Shown piece by piece: positions 8,508 through 16,855 of a stretch of DNA of 64,000 nucleotides. The position numbers and the translations under genes were made by a program. Origin of the DNA: Caballeronia sordidicola. GTDB lineage: Bacteria > Pseudomonadota > Gammaproteobacteria > Burkholderiales > Burkholderiaceae. Numbering within the stretch: position 1 is the stretch's first letter; every line of letters begins with the position of its first letter. The notes beneath the pieces are model-generated. The model saw only the letters and a list, made by a program, of their open reading frames with translations. It did no database searches and was not told the DNA's origin. The stretch is from assembly GCF_000729995.1 (NCBI RefSeq), contig NZ_JNFG01000036.1:1-64000 (forward strand), given 5' to 3'.

Positions 8508-9058
8508 TATGACGTAGCCGGCTTGGCGATGCCGGCCATCTCCAGTTGCATCAACACCATGTTGACGAGGTTATTCACGGTCGGCCGGCCGGTTTCCACG
8601 ATGAAATGCGCGCACTCCTGATACAGCGGATCGCGCGTCTTGTAGAGCGATTCCAGCTTGCCGCGCGGGTCGTCGGTCTGCAGCAGCGGCCGGTTTTTAT
8701 CGCGCCGCGTGCGCTGCCACAATTCGTGCGGCGTGGCGCGCAGGTAGATCACCAGCCCGCGACTCTTCAGATGTTCCCGATTCTCCGGCCGGAGAATCGC
8801 ACCGCCGCCGGTTGCCAGCACAATATTCTCGCGCCGCGACAAGTCGTCGATCACATCCGCTTCGCGCTGCCTGAAGCCTTCCTCGCCCTCGACCTCCCAG
8901 ATCACCGGGATGCGCGCACCGGTACGCACCTCGATTTCGTGGTCGGAATCCATGAAAGACCGCTGTAAACGGCGCGCGACCGCCCGCCCCACGGTGGTCT
9001 TTCCAGCCCCCATGAGTCCGACAAAAAATACGTTCGCGTTCGCTTGCCCGGCTTCCAA
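8507..9058 (-). CDS. aroK: Shikimate kinase AroK
   Basis: This P-loop kinase phosphorylates shikimate at the 3-hydroxyl. Seen are Walker A GLMGAGKT at 14-21, the shikimate-binding aspartate in DSDHEIE, GGGAIL (Walker B region) and the lid arginines in RTRRDKNRPLL. The TTG start at 9058 (AAGGAAG just upstream) gives 183 residues, matching relatives that begin shortly before ANVFFVGLMGAGK. A GTG at 9169, overlapping the pilQ stop as GTGA, would add 37 residues unlike the family. The start is therefore uncertain while the stop is firm. Just downstream is aroB. Confidence 0.88.
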   Translation of the reverse strand: MEAGQANANVFFVGLMGAGKTTVGRAVARRLQRSFMDSDHEIEVRTGARIPVIWEVEGEEGFRQREADVIDDLSRRENIVLATGGGAILRPENREHLKSRGLVIYLRATPHELWQRTRRDKNRPLLQTDDPRGKLESLYKTRDPLYQECAHFIVETGRPTVNNLVNMVLMQLEMAGIAKPATS

Positions 9059-9165
9059 CTCGCTTCCTTGTGCATTGATTCCGGTCCCGATTCTGGTCCC
9101 GTTCGTGCGGGAGCTTAAGGGCAAAAGGGCCGCTTTGTCGAGTCGGAAAGGCTTGCCGGCGGCCC

Positions 9166-10800
9166 TCACAGGCGCACCGGAACGATATGGGGCGTGATGA
9201 AAATGACCAGTTCGCTGCGTGAATTGCGGCGCGCGGTGTGACGAAAAAGCCAGCCCAATACCGGGATTTTACCGAGCAGCGGGACCCTCGTGACATCTTC
9301 GCGCTCATCGGTGGAATATATCCCGCCGATTGCCACCGTGCCGCCGTCCTCCACCTCCACGCGCGTCTGGACGTGCTTGGTGTTGATCGCCGGGCCGGCT
9401 GCCGTCTGCTCGCCGACGCTGTCCTTCGATACATCGAGATCAAGGATGACGTGGCCGTGCGGCGTAATTTGGGGTTCGACTTCCAGTTTCAGCGCGGCCC
9501 GGCGGAACTGGACGCCCGACACGCCGTTGCCGACTTTCGCCTGATACGGCAATTCCGTGCCCTGCTCGACCACCGCCTTCACGCGATCCGCCGTGATCAC
9601 GCGGGGACTCGAGACTATCTCGCCGCGACCTTCGTTTTCGAGCGCGCTCAGCTCGACGTTCAGCAAGCGCGTAGCCTGCGCGGCGAATAGCGTCAGCCCG
9701 GCGGTCGCGGCGTCGAACCCGCCAATCGGCCGCGCCGATAAATCGAATACCGCGCCGTCTGCGCCCGCAACAAGGCCGCGCGCGGTGGCGTCGCCGGTGG
9801 GTGTCATCGATAGTTTCACCCCCAGATTGCGCGAAAAGCCGGTATCGCCCTCCACAATGCGCGCCTCGATCATGACTTGCGGCGTCGGCTGGTCGATCCT
9901 CGCGATCAGCTCGGCGATCTGCGTGACGCGGGCCTCCAGGTCGGTAACGAACAGCAGGTTGGTACGGGCATCGGCCATGACAGAACCGCGCTTCGATAAC
10001 ACCCGCTGGCTACCCGAGCCCGTCAGGAGCTTACGAACGTCGTCGGCGCGAGGATAGCGCAGAACGAACGTGCGGCTGGCGAGCGGCTCAAGATCGGCTG
10101 CACGGGCATGCGCTTCGTAGCGAAGGCGCTCGCGCGCTGCCAGTTCGCTAAGCGGCGCAACCCAGATGACCTCGCCATGGCGCTCCATCGCCAGGCCGTG
10201 GACGTCGAGCAGCGTGTCGAACGCGCGCCGCCACGGCACTTCGACGAGATTCAGCGAGACCACCCCTCGGATCTTCTCGCTCGCGACTATGTTGACGCCC
10301 GAAAACTTCGCGAAAGTTTGCAGCACGGCGCTCAAGTCGGCATTTTTCAGGTTCAGGGAGATCGGCTTGCCGTCGTCGAGTTGCGTGGCTGCAGGGTCCG
10401 CCGGCGCTCGGCTCATGCGCTCGATTGGCGGCAAAGGCGTCGGCGGGCCTTCCAGCGCAGGCGTGGCGTCAGGTGCGGGCGCTGGAGCGGACGTAGCGGT
10501 CGTTGTGGCTGGCGTCAGCCAGCCTGTGTCCTCATCGGGCGCTTGCGCAACCACGGGCTCAGGAACCTCAACCGCGAACTGATCCGTAGGCAGCGTCTCG
10601 GGAAACGGCTCGGGCAAGGGCGGCAAAGGCGCGATTGCCGCGTGGGCCGTGACAGTCCTCAGCAGTAACGCGGTCGCGATGCCGCACGCGCAAACTCGCC
10701 ACCGCAACGAGAACCGGCCGGCGATCGCGGGCCCAAGCGCAACCCGGAGCACAACGCTCGCCGAACGGCATAACAAGCGCAAAAACCGCAGCGTTCTCAT
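9166..10800 (-). CDS. pilQ: Type IV pilus secretin PilQ (short form)
   Basis: This outer-membrane secretin forms the pore for the type IV pilus. An N-terminal hydrophobic stretch at about 34-54 ending in TAHA looks like an internal-type signal peptide. A Pro/Ala-rich linker runs to about 140, then a secretin/TonB short domain (ISLNLKNADLSAVLQTFAKF), an N1-type KH domain, and the secretin core from about 340 that ends with LVIFITPHIVPVRL. At 544 residues it is shorter than the roughly 700-residue model PilQ, because no AMIN (peptidoglycan-binding) domains are evident. Its ATG overlaps the stop of the pilO/P gene by four bases. Confidence 0.9.
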   Translation of the reverse strand: MRTLRFLRLLCRSASVVLRVALGPAIAGRFSLRWRVCACGIATALLLRTVTAHAAIAPLPPLPEPFPETLPTDQFAVEVPEPVVAQAPDEDTGWLTPATTTATSAPAPAPDATPALEGPPTPLPPIERMSRAPADPAATQLDDGKPISLNLKNADLSAVLQTFAKFSGVNIVASEKIRGVVSLNLVEVPWRRAFDTLLDVHGLAMERHGEVIWVAPLSELAARERLRYEAHARAADLEPLASRTFVLRYPRADDVRKLLTGSGSQRVLSKRGSVMADARTNLLFVTDLEARVTQIAELIARIDQPTPQVMIEARIVEGDTGFSRNLGVKLSMTPTGDATARGLVAGADGAVFDLSARPIGGFDAATAGLTLFAAQATRLLNVELSALENEGRGEIVSSPRVITADRVKAVVEQGTELPYQAKVGNGVSGVQFRRAALKLEVEPQITPHGHVILDLDVSKDSVGEQTAAGPAINTKHVQTRVEVEDGGTVAIGGIYSTDEREDVTRVPLLGKIPVLGWLFRHTARRNSRSELVIFITPHIVPVRL

Positions 10801-11627
10801 GGCCGCTCATCCGCGAAGCCAATCGTCCGCACGGCCCCGTCAGGGCGACTGAGCTCGATCGAACGCGAACGGACATTGCCAAGCCGCTCGTCGCCAATCA
10901 TTTGGCCTGGCAGAAATCCATCGACGCCCGCCGCCGTCGCTACCAACGCCATCGCTCGACGCCGAGCACGCAAGGTGCCGACCAGAAGCATCGCGCCGCC
11001 ATCGCCCACGCTGGTGCCGTTCTTCACACCAAACGGATCGATAGCAAATGCGTCCCGGCGCGACGGCTCCGGCCGCGCGATCGCCGGCAAGTCCTCGAAT
11101 ACTCGGAGCGTCGCTTCCAGGGCAAGCGCATTCGCTGCTCGTTTCATTTGCACATCTGCCGGAACGACGAGTCTCGGCAGCCCTTCCAGCGCGTCGAGAA
11201 ACCGCCGTATCTCGCCGAACGAACCATCGGCGCGAAATTTCAGCGGCCGCTCGATCTCGAGCCCTTCGCCCTTCTGCGCAGACGGTTCGATCATGCCGAT
11301 CCGCAAACCGCTCTGAGCGGCGAGCGCGGTCAACTCGTGAAGTGCGTCGGCGACGGTCCAACGGGCGAGCGGCGCACCATCGCCTGAAAGCGCACGCATC
11401 CCAGGTAACTCGGCAGCCATCGCTCGCGCCCGATCCAGGCGTTGCTGCACGTCATGCAATGCCGAACGGCTCGCCTCCGTGCCGCTTAGATCGGAGGAAC
11501 GCCACAGCCACACGCCCGCGGCAAACACCAGCGCGGCGACCACGACGCCCGTAACTGCGATCCGATAACTACTCCAGGCATCGAGAGGTTGAAGCATCCC
11601 GCTGGATGATTTGGCGAACAGGTTCAT
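10797..11627 (-). CDS. Fused PilO-PilP-like pilus alignment protein
   Basis: Residues 24-43 form one membrane span. A coiled-coil stretch (SALHDVQQRLDRARAMAAEL) and a PilO-like domain follow (TALAAQSGLRIGMIEPSAQ, then FRADGSFGEIRRFLDALEGL). From about 195 the protein changes to a PilP-like pattern: AIDPFGVK, LLVGTLRARRRAMALV, GVDGFLPGQMIGDERLGNVRS, IELSRPDG. PilO and PilP are normally separate genes between pilN and pilQ, and here one 276-residue gene occupies that slot. The fusion is my reading of these patterns. The lipoprotein cysteine of free PilP is absent. Both ends overlap neighbours by 4 bases. Confidence 0.75.
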   Translation of the reverse strand: MNLFAKSSSGMLQPLDAWSSYRIAVTGVVVAALVFAAGVWLWRSSDLSGTEASRSALHDVQQRLDRARAMAAELPGMRALSGDGAPLARWTVADALHELTALAAQSGLRIGMIEPSAQKGEGLEIERPLKFRADGSFGEIRRFLDALEGLPRLVVPADVQMKRAANALALEATLRVFEDLPAIARPEPSRRDAFAIDPFGVKNGTSVGDGGAMLLVGTLRARRRAMALVATAAGVDGFLPGQMIGDERLGNVRSRSIELSRPDGAVRTIGFADERP

Positions 11628-12325
11628 CGCGCGCTCCGGCTGGCGGCTTTCGGCTTCGACGACGCCTCACGTCTAGCGGCCTTAAGAAGCTTGGGCGCGG
11701 TTTCCCCGGCGGCGCCTTGCGTCCAACGCACGACCGCGATGAAATCGTAAGGGCTCGTCTTGCCTGGCAAATTCACCGTGCCGGACGGCGGAACTGCCTT
11801 GGCCGAGGGCTGCGCAGCAACCACCCGCCGGCGCATTTCCACGATCTCCACGGCTCGCACGCCCGTCACGTTTTCAAGCGCTTTAAGCCACGCGGCGGCG
11901 GTATGCGAATCCGGCGCACTGGCGGCGAGCTCCACCTCGCTCGCGCGCTGCGTCACCCGCTGCAAACCGATATTCCCCTGCGACGTAACCCGAGCGAGCG
12001 CGTCGAGCAAACCAAGAAACCGGGCACGCGGCTCGGCAATCGGCGCGGCGGCGCTCTGTGCTCGCCGCTCCAGCGCTTGGCGCTCGACCAGGCGCGCATG
12101 CTCGGCGACCGGCGCACTCAATCGCCGCAGCGCCACGTCGAACGAGTCTCGTTTCTCTTCTATATGCACCCGCTCCAACGCGTCCCAGCCCGCCACAGCG
12201 CCGACCGCAGCACATCCGGCCAGACCCGCGCCCGCGAGCACCGCCAGCGCCCGGTTGCGAGCCCGACGCCGCGCACCCGACCGGTACGGCAGCAGATTGA
12301 ACGCATGCAAACTGACTGCGCTCAT
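11624..12325 (-). CDS. pilN: Type IV pilus inner-membrane alignment protein PilN
   Basis: This 233-residue bitopic protein has the short cytoplasmic motif FNLLPYR at 9-15, which docks into PilM, then a membrane span at about 26-47. A coiled coil and a periplasmic ferredoxin-like domain follow (GNIGLQRVTQRASEVELAASA, NVTGVRAVEIVEM). The C-terminus is basic and low-complexity. The overlap of four bases with both pilM and the pilO/P gene supports one coupled unit. Confidence 0.85.
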   Translation of the reverse strand: MSAVSLHAFNLLPYRSGARRRARNRALAVLAGAGLAGCAAVGAVAGWDALERVHIEEKRDSFDVALRRLSAPVAEHARLVERQALERRAQSAAAPIAEPRARFLGLLDALARVTSQGNIGLQRVTQRASEVELAASAPDSHTAAAWLKALENVTGVRAVEIVEMRRRVVAAQPSAKAVPPSGTVNLPGKTSPYDFIAVVRWTQGAAGETAPKLLKAARREASSKPKAASRSAR

Positions 12326-13326
12326 GGCAACACCTCGCGCAGCGCAAGTCCCATTGCCACAGCAAACAGCGGCGAATGCGCGAGACGTTCATCCACTCGT
12401 TGCGCGCCGTTGCAGAACGGTGCGCACTCAAACGGCATGACCGGGCAGCCAAACAGCCCGGCCAGCATGGACATGGAAACACCTGCGCGATCGAGCAGGT
12501 CAATATCTCCACCGATATAAATCCATTGCACGTCTGGATCGTCGCCGGCCAGATCGGTCAGCGCTTCAGTCGCGCTCGAATACTCCGGCGCCGGATAACG
12601 CACCTCGTTCTCCACGCCGTCCTCACCCACAAACCACGCATGCAGCCCTGCGCTTTCCACCCAGCAAGCGACGAAACGTTCCTGCGGATCAATCTCCATG
12701 GCGGCCGAATAACGCAAGGCGCGCAGCGCCGCGCACGGTTCACCCTCGATTGCGCTCAACACGATGTTCGCGGTCGCCGCCGTCTCCATGCGCGCCTCCA
12801 CGTATTGCCGCCCTGTGGCAGCAATCGTCACCTCAGCGCCGCCGTTCTCGAGCGCCTGGATAGACCAGTCGACCGCCAGCGCGCCACGTTCGATGCCCGA
12901 CACGCGTTCAGCTTCGGCCAGCACCGCCGGCTCGAGCAAACCGCGCAGATCACGCCCCGCCACTCCGGAAATGGACACTTGACCTGCCTGAGTAAGCCGG
13001 GCGAGCGGCACTCGTGCGATGAGCGTAGCCGACGCCGGCAACGCCATTGCACAGCGTAGCGAGCGCAGTGCGCCCCGCGCGGGCAGCCGTGAAAACGCTT
13101 CTTGCAGCGCCGCCGAGATAGCCATCCGATCGATGAAATCCCCGCCCATGACCACGCCCGGTTCAAGCAGAACCTCCTCCAGCCGCTCGACGCAAACCGG
13201 CCGGTTTGCATGCAGCCGCTTGCTGACAACGGCCAGCCTCAACGCCCCTTCTGTAATGTCGATACCCGCCGCGAACCGGCGCGTAACGGTCAAGACCGAT
13301 CCGCGCAATAGTGTTTCCGTACCCAT
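12322..13326 (-). CDS. pilM: Type IV pilus assembly ATPase-fold protein PilM
   Basis: This 334-residue actin-like cytoplasmic protein binds the PilN tail and links the alignment subcomplex to the pilus motor. The N-terminal phosphate-1-like strand pair FAAGIDITEGALRLAVVSKR is seen, then MALPASATLIARVPL and a C-terminal QWIYIGGDIDLLD near the nucleotide site. The ATG at 13326 follows GGAAAGAGAGGG and gives the expected start. An upstream in-frame extension to 13413 has no family features. It is the first gene of the pil-aro run and diverges from mrcA. Confidence 0.82.
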   Translation of the reverse strand: MGTETLLRGSVLTVTRRFAAGIDITEGALRLAVVSKRLHANRPVCVERLEEVLLEPGVVMGGDFIDRMAISAALQEAFSRLPARGALRSLRCAMALPASATLIARVPLARLTQAGQVSISGVAGRDLRGLLEPAVLAEAERVSGIERGALAVDWSIQALENGGAEVTIAATGRQYVEARMETAATANIVLSAIEGEPCAALRALRYSAAMEIDPQERFVACWVESAGLHAWFVGEDGVENEVRYPAPEYSSATEALTDLAGDDPDVQWIYIGGDIDLLDRAGVSMSMLAGLFGCPVMPFECAPFCNGAQRVDERLAHSPLFAVAMGLALREVLP

Positions 13327-13650
13327 GCTCACCCTCTCTTTCCAGGCCGCGCGCCGAACTGTTCGGGCGCTGGCAATGAAACGATTGTGAGCAGCGGCGC
13401 TAGTTGCCACCATTCGTCCAAGTGGCTAACGTAAAGGAGAACGGGCTTAAAAAGCGCCGATAGAAGCAGGCACGAAACGAGCGTGGAAAAGTCTCAAAAG
13501 CAGCGATGCAAACGTTAGGCATCTAAGTCCGTCAACGCTTATCGTGACGAAAGAGGTGCCGCCGAACCCTGCGCGCAACACCCTAAGTAAGCAAGACGAA
13601 AGCCGTAAAGTTGGGCAGCTATAATCGCGGGACCGTTTTTTGGTGGTGCC
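13327..13650. other. Divergent pilM/mrcA promoter region
   Basis: This 324-base gap lies between genes transcribed away from each other, so it must hold both promoters. A good -10 box (TATAAT, 13620-13625) faces mrcA, but no matching -35 is evident. On the pilM side no convincing box was found. No gene is supported here. Confidence 0.6.
13620..13625 (+). promoter_or_regulatory. Candidate -10 box of mrcA
   Basis: A perfect TATAAT lies 25 bases before the mrcA ATG and would give a leader of about 18 bases. The region 17 bases upstream (CGAAAG) is a poor -35, so activity is uncertain. Confidence 0.35.
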
Positions 13651-16059
13651 ATGCAATCTCAGTCTCCGTCGTCCCCTCCGTCCCGTCGTCCCGATTCCCC
13701 AAAGCGTGTTCGCCCGCTCTGGATCAGGCTTCTGCTCGGATTGTTAATTTGTATTGTCGGGCTGATTATCAGCGCGGGGCTCGTGCTTGGTTACGCGCTG
13801 GTGGTGGCCCAGCCCAACCTGCCGTCGCTCGAAGCGCTCACCGACTACCGCCCGAAAGTACCGCTGCGGGTCTACACCGCAGACCATGTGCTGATCGGTG
13901 AATTCGGCGAAGAACGGCGCAGTGTGGTGCGTATCCAGGACGTGCCGGATTACCTCAAGAAGGCGGTGCTCGCGATTGAAGACGCGCGTTTCTACGATCA
14001 CGGCGGTGTCGACCTGACCGGTATCCTCCGCGCCGGCACCGTAGCGTTGACGAACGGCCACGCGTCCCAGGGCGCAAGCACGATCACCATGCAAGTCGCG
14101 CGAAATTTCTTCTTGTCGAGTGAAAAGACCTACACCCGCAAGATCTACGAAATGCTGCTCGCCTACAAGATCGAGCGCGCGCTGACGAAAGACCAGATTC
14201 TCGAGGTCTATATGAACCAGATTTATCTGGGACAGCGCGCCTATGGATTCGCGAGCGCCGCGCGGGTCTATTTTGGCAAGGACCTGAAGGACATCACGCT
14301 TGCCGAAGCCGCCATGCTCGCCGGCTTGCCGAAAGCGCCCTCCGCGTACAACCCGGTCGTCAATCCGAAACGCGCGAAGGTGCGCCAGCAATACATCCTC
14401 GAACGGATGCTGGAACTACATTACATCACGCAGCAGCAATATGAAGACGCAGCGAAACAACCGCTCGTGGTGAAGGGCGCCGGACGCGAGTTCAGCGTGC
14501 ACGCCGAGTACGTGGCGGAAATGGTGCGCCAGATGATGTACACGCAATATCGCGAAGAGGCTTATACGCTGGGCCTGAACGTGGTGACGACCATCGATTC
14601 GGCCGATCAGGACGCGGCGTATCGCGCCGTGCGCAAAGGCCTGATGGACTATGAACACCGGCACGGGTATCGCGGGCCGGAAGCGTATATCGATCTGCCT
14701 GCGGATCTCGACGATCGCGAACAGGCTATCGACGACGCCCTGGTCGACCATCCCGACAACGGCGAGATCGTCGCGGCGGTCGTCACCGAGGCTAGCCCTA
14801 AGCAAGTGAAGGCGAGTTTTATCGATGGCAACGTGGCGGTCGTTGAAGGCAACGATCTGCGTTTTGTCGCGAGCGCGCTCAGCACGCGGGCGCAGCCGAA
14901 CCAGCGCATCCGGCCGGGCGCGATCGTGCGCCTGATGAAAAACGACGACGACACCTGGGTCATCACGCAACTGCCGCAAGTGGAAGGCGCGTTTGTTTCC
15001 ATCGTGCCGCAGGACGGCGCGATCCGCGCGCTGGTGGGCGGCTTCGACTTCAACAAGAACAAGTTCAACCACGTCACTCAGGCGTGGCGCCAACCGGGTT
15101 CGAGCTTCAAGCCGTTCATCTATTCGGCATCGCTGGAAAAAGGCTTGTCGCCGGCGACCATCATCAACGACGCGCCGCTCTACTTCAGCGCCGCTGAAAC
15201 CGGCGGCCAGGCATGGGAGCCGAAGAACTACGGCGGCGGTTTCGATGGCCCCATGGCAATGCGTACAGCGCTGATGAAATCGAAGAACCTAGTCTCCATC
15301 CGGATCCTGAACAACATCGGTCCGAAGTACGCGCAAGGCTATGTGACGAAGTTCGGCTTCGATGCGTCGCGTCAGCCCGCGTATCTGCCGATGGCGCTCG
15401 GTGCCGGTCAGGTCACGCCGCTGCAAATGGCGACGGGGTATTCGGTGTTCGCGAACGGCGGATACCGCGTGAATCCCTATCTCATCGCCGATATCACCGA
15501 TCCGCGCGGTGCCGTGGTCTCGCATCCGCAGCCGCTGATCGCCGCCGATACCGCGCCGCTAGCCATTACGCCGCGCAACGCCTATGTGATGAACAGCCTG
15601 CTTCAAAGCGTGGCGCAACGCGGAACGGGCGCCCGAACGAACCAGTTGAAGCGGACCGATCTTGCAGGCAAGACCGGCACGACGAACGACTCGCACGACG
15701 CGTGGTTCGCCGGATACCAGCATTCGCTGGTGGCCATTGCATGGATTGGGTACGACTCGCCGCGCACTCTCGGCGATAAGGAAACGGGCGGCGGGCTCGC
15801 GCTGCCGGTGTGGATGGACTACATGAGCCGGGCGTTGCGCGGCGTGCCGGAATACAAGTCGACCATGCCGCCCGATGTGGTGTCGCTGGGCGGTGAACTC
15901 TATTTCGACGACATGACGCCGGGTCACGGATTCGTGGCAACGATCGGTGTCAGTCAGGCTGTGCCGGAAGACGTCAGCGGCGGGACGCCTTCTGCGCCCG
16001 CGCCGCAGGTCGGCGAGCAGGAAAAGCAGGACATCATGAATCTGTTCAAAGGACAGTAA
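13651..16059 (+). CDS. mrcA: Penicillin-binding protein 1A
   Basis: This 802-residue bifunctional murein synthase polymerises lipid II and crosslinks the glycan strands. A cytoplasmic tail and membrane anchor (about 25-52) lead to a GT51 glycosyltransferase domain, with catalytic E110 in AIEDARFYDHGGVD and GASTITMQ at 141-148. A charged OB-like insert lies at about 340-440. The transpeptidase domain has the active serine S484 in SSFK, a later SKN triad and KTGTTN. It lies beside the pilus operon, the usual place for ponA/mrcA in many proteobacteria. A GC hairpin follows the stop. Confidence 0.95.
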   Translation: MQSQSPSSPPSRRPDSPKRVRPLWIRLLLGLLICIVGLIISAGLVLGYALVVAQPNLPSLEALTDYRPKVPLRVYTADHVLIGEFGEERRSVVRIQDVPDYLKKAVLAIEDARFYDHGGVDLTGILRAGTVALTNGHASQGASTITMQVARNFFLSSEKTYTRKIYEMLLAYKIERALTKDQILEVYMNQIYLGQRAYGFASAARVYFGKDLKDITLAEAAMLAGLPKAPSAYNPVVNPKRAKVRQQYILERMLELHYITQQQYEDAAKQPLVVKGAGREFSVHAEYVAEMVRQMMYTQYREEAYTLGLNVVTTIDSADQDAAYRAVRKGLMDYEHRHGYRGPEAYIDLPADLDDREQAIDDALVDHPDNGEIVAAVVTEASPKQVKASFIDGNVAVVEGNDLRFVASALSTRAQPNQRIRPGAIVRLMKNDDDTWVITQLPQVEGAFVSIVPQDGAIRALVGGFDFNKNKFNHVTQAWRQPGSSFKPFIYSASLEKGLSPATIINDAPLYFSAAETGGQAWEPKNYGGGFDGPMAMRTALMKSKNLVSIRILNNIGPKYAQGYVTKFGFDASRQPAYLPMALGAGQVTPLQMATGYSVFANGGYRVNPYLIADITDPRGAVVSHPQPLIAADTAPLAITPRNAYVMNSLLQSVAQRGTGARTNQLKRTDLAGKTGTTNDSHDAWFAGYQHSLVAIAWIGYDSPRTLGDKETGGGLALPVWMDYMSRALRGVPEYKSTMPPDVVSLGGELYFDDMTPGHGFVATIGVSQAVPEDVSGGTPSAPAPQVGEQEKQDIMNLFKGQ

Positions 16060-16067
16060 GTCCTGAT

Positions 16068-16093
16068 TCGGGCCCCTGCAGCACGGGGCCCGA
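16068..16093. terminator. GC hairpin between mrcA and cyaY
   Basis: TCGGGCCCC pairs perfectly with GGGGCCCGA around an 8-base loop, eight bases after the mrcA stop and between convergent genes. There is no T-run, so it may stop transcription only weakly or stabilise the 3' end. Confidence 0.5.
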
Positions 16094-16127
16094 GCGGCAA
16101 ATCAAGCGGCAGATAACAAACTGTAGA

Positions 16128-16445
16128 TCAAGCCGAAAAGCGGATCGGCTCGCCGGCTTGTTCGCTGGCGTACTGGCTGAGCGCTTCGAAAAACTCGCTG
16201 CCGTCACGCGTGTTGCGCCATGCGCCGTCCACATACCGGTAGTGAAAACCACCCGCCTTGGCCGCAAGCCAGAGCTCGTGCATTGGCGGCTGCAAGTTGA
16301 TTATCAGCTTCGTCCGGTTCTCGAATTCGAGCGTTAAAACATTACCGCTGCGTTCGAATTCGACATCGGCTTCGAGGCTGTCCACGTCCCGCTCGATGGC
16401 CGCCAGCGCAGCCTCGGCGAGGGTCAGGTATTCGTTGTCGGTCAT
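16128..16445 (-). CDS. cyaY: Frataxin homologue CyaY
   Basis: This 105-residue iron-binding protein modulates Fe-S cluster assembly by the Isc machinery. It has the acidic first helix (LTLAEAALAAIERDVDSLEADVEFE), the central strands (NVLTLEFENRTKLIINLQPP) and the frataxin signature ELWLAAKAGGFHYRY. The ATG at 16445 gives MTDNEYLTLAE as in relatives, and an ATG four codons earlier is less likely. It diverges from lptM with only 35 bases between the start codons. Confidence 0.93.
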   Translation of the reverse strand: MTDNEYLTLAEAALAAIERDVDSLEADVEFERSGNVLTLEFENRTKLIINLQPPMHELWLAAKAGGFHYRYVDGAWRNTRDGSEFFEALSQYASEQAGEPIRFSA

Positions 16446-16480
16446 GCTAAACTCCATCGATTAATTAGTCAGGGACAGTG

Positions 16481-16795
16481 ATGCAAGTCGTCTTCCGGAT
16501 GAGCGCGATTGTAGCGGCTTTGGCCATTTCCGCCGGCACGCTGCTCGCCGCCTGTGGTCAGCGTGGACCGCTCTATATGCCCGTCGCACCGCCACTCCCG
16601 GCTCGTCCCGCCAGCATGCCGCCGTTGCCGGAAAGTGGAGCGAGCGCGCCTGCTGCTGCGTCGTCTGCCTCCTCTGTCGAGAGCACCGGCGACATTCCCG
16701 ACACGTCCGGCACGCCGCTTTCGCTCTCCCCTGACGACAACATGAAATCGCCCGAGTCGGCATCGGCACCCAAAGCCGCTTCCTCCGGCGAATAA
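16481..16795 (+). CDS. lptM: LptM-like (YifL) small lipoprotein
   Basis: This 104-residue lipoprotein has a signal peptide and the lipobox LLAAC. It is followed directly by GQRGPLYMP, the short signature by which LptM promotes maturation of the LPS translocon LptDE in enterobacteria. The rest is a Pro/Ala/Ser-rich tail. The ATG at 16481 is six bases after AGGG, while a GTG just before it is too close. The neighbours cyaY and lysA keep the widely conserved cyaY/lptM/lysine-pathway arrangement. The function is taken from the family. Confidence 0.8.
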   Translation: MQVVFRMSAIVAALAISAGTLLAACGQRGPLYMPVAPPLPARPASMPPLPESGASAPAAASSASSVESTGDIPDTSGTPLSLSPDDNMKSPESASAPKAASSGE

Positions 16796-16855
16796 TCGTC
16801 GCCATACCGCGCTTGGAGCCAACCGGCCAAGCGCGTCAGCAAAACCAGAAAACTC

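Noticed and set aside
13447..13656. A 69-codon minus-strand frame in the pilM-mrcA gap
   Set aside because: It covers the divergent promoter region, has no family pattern and no convincing ribosome binding site.
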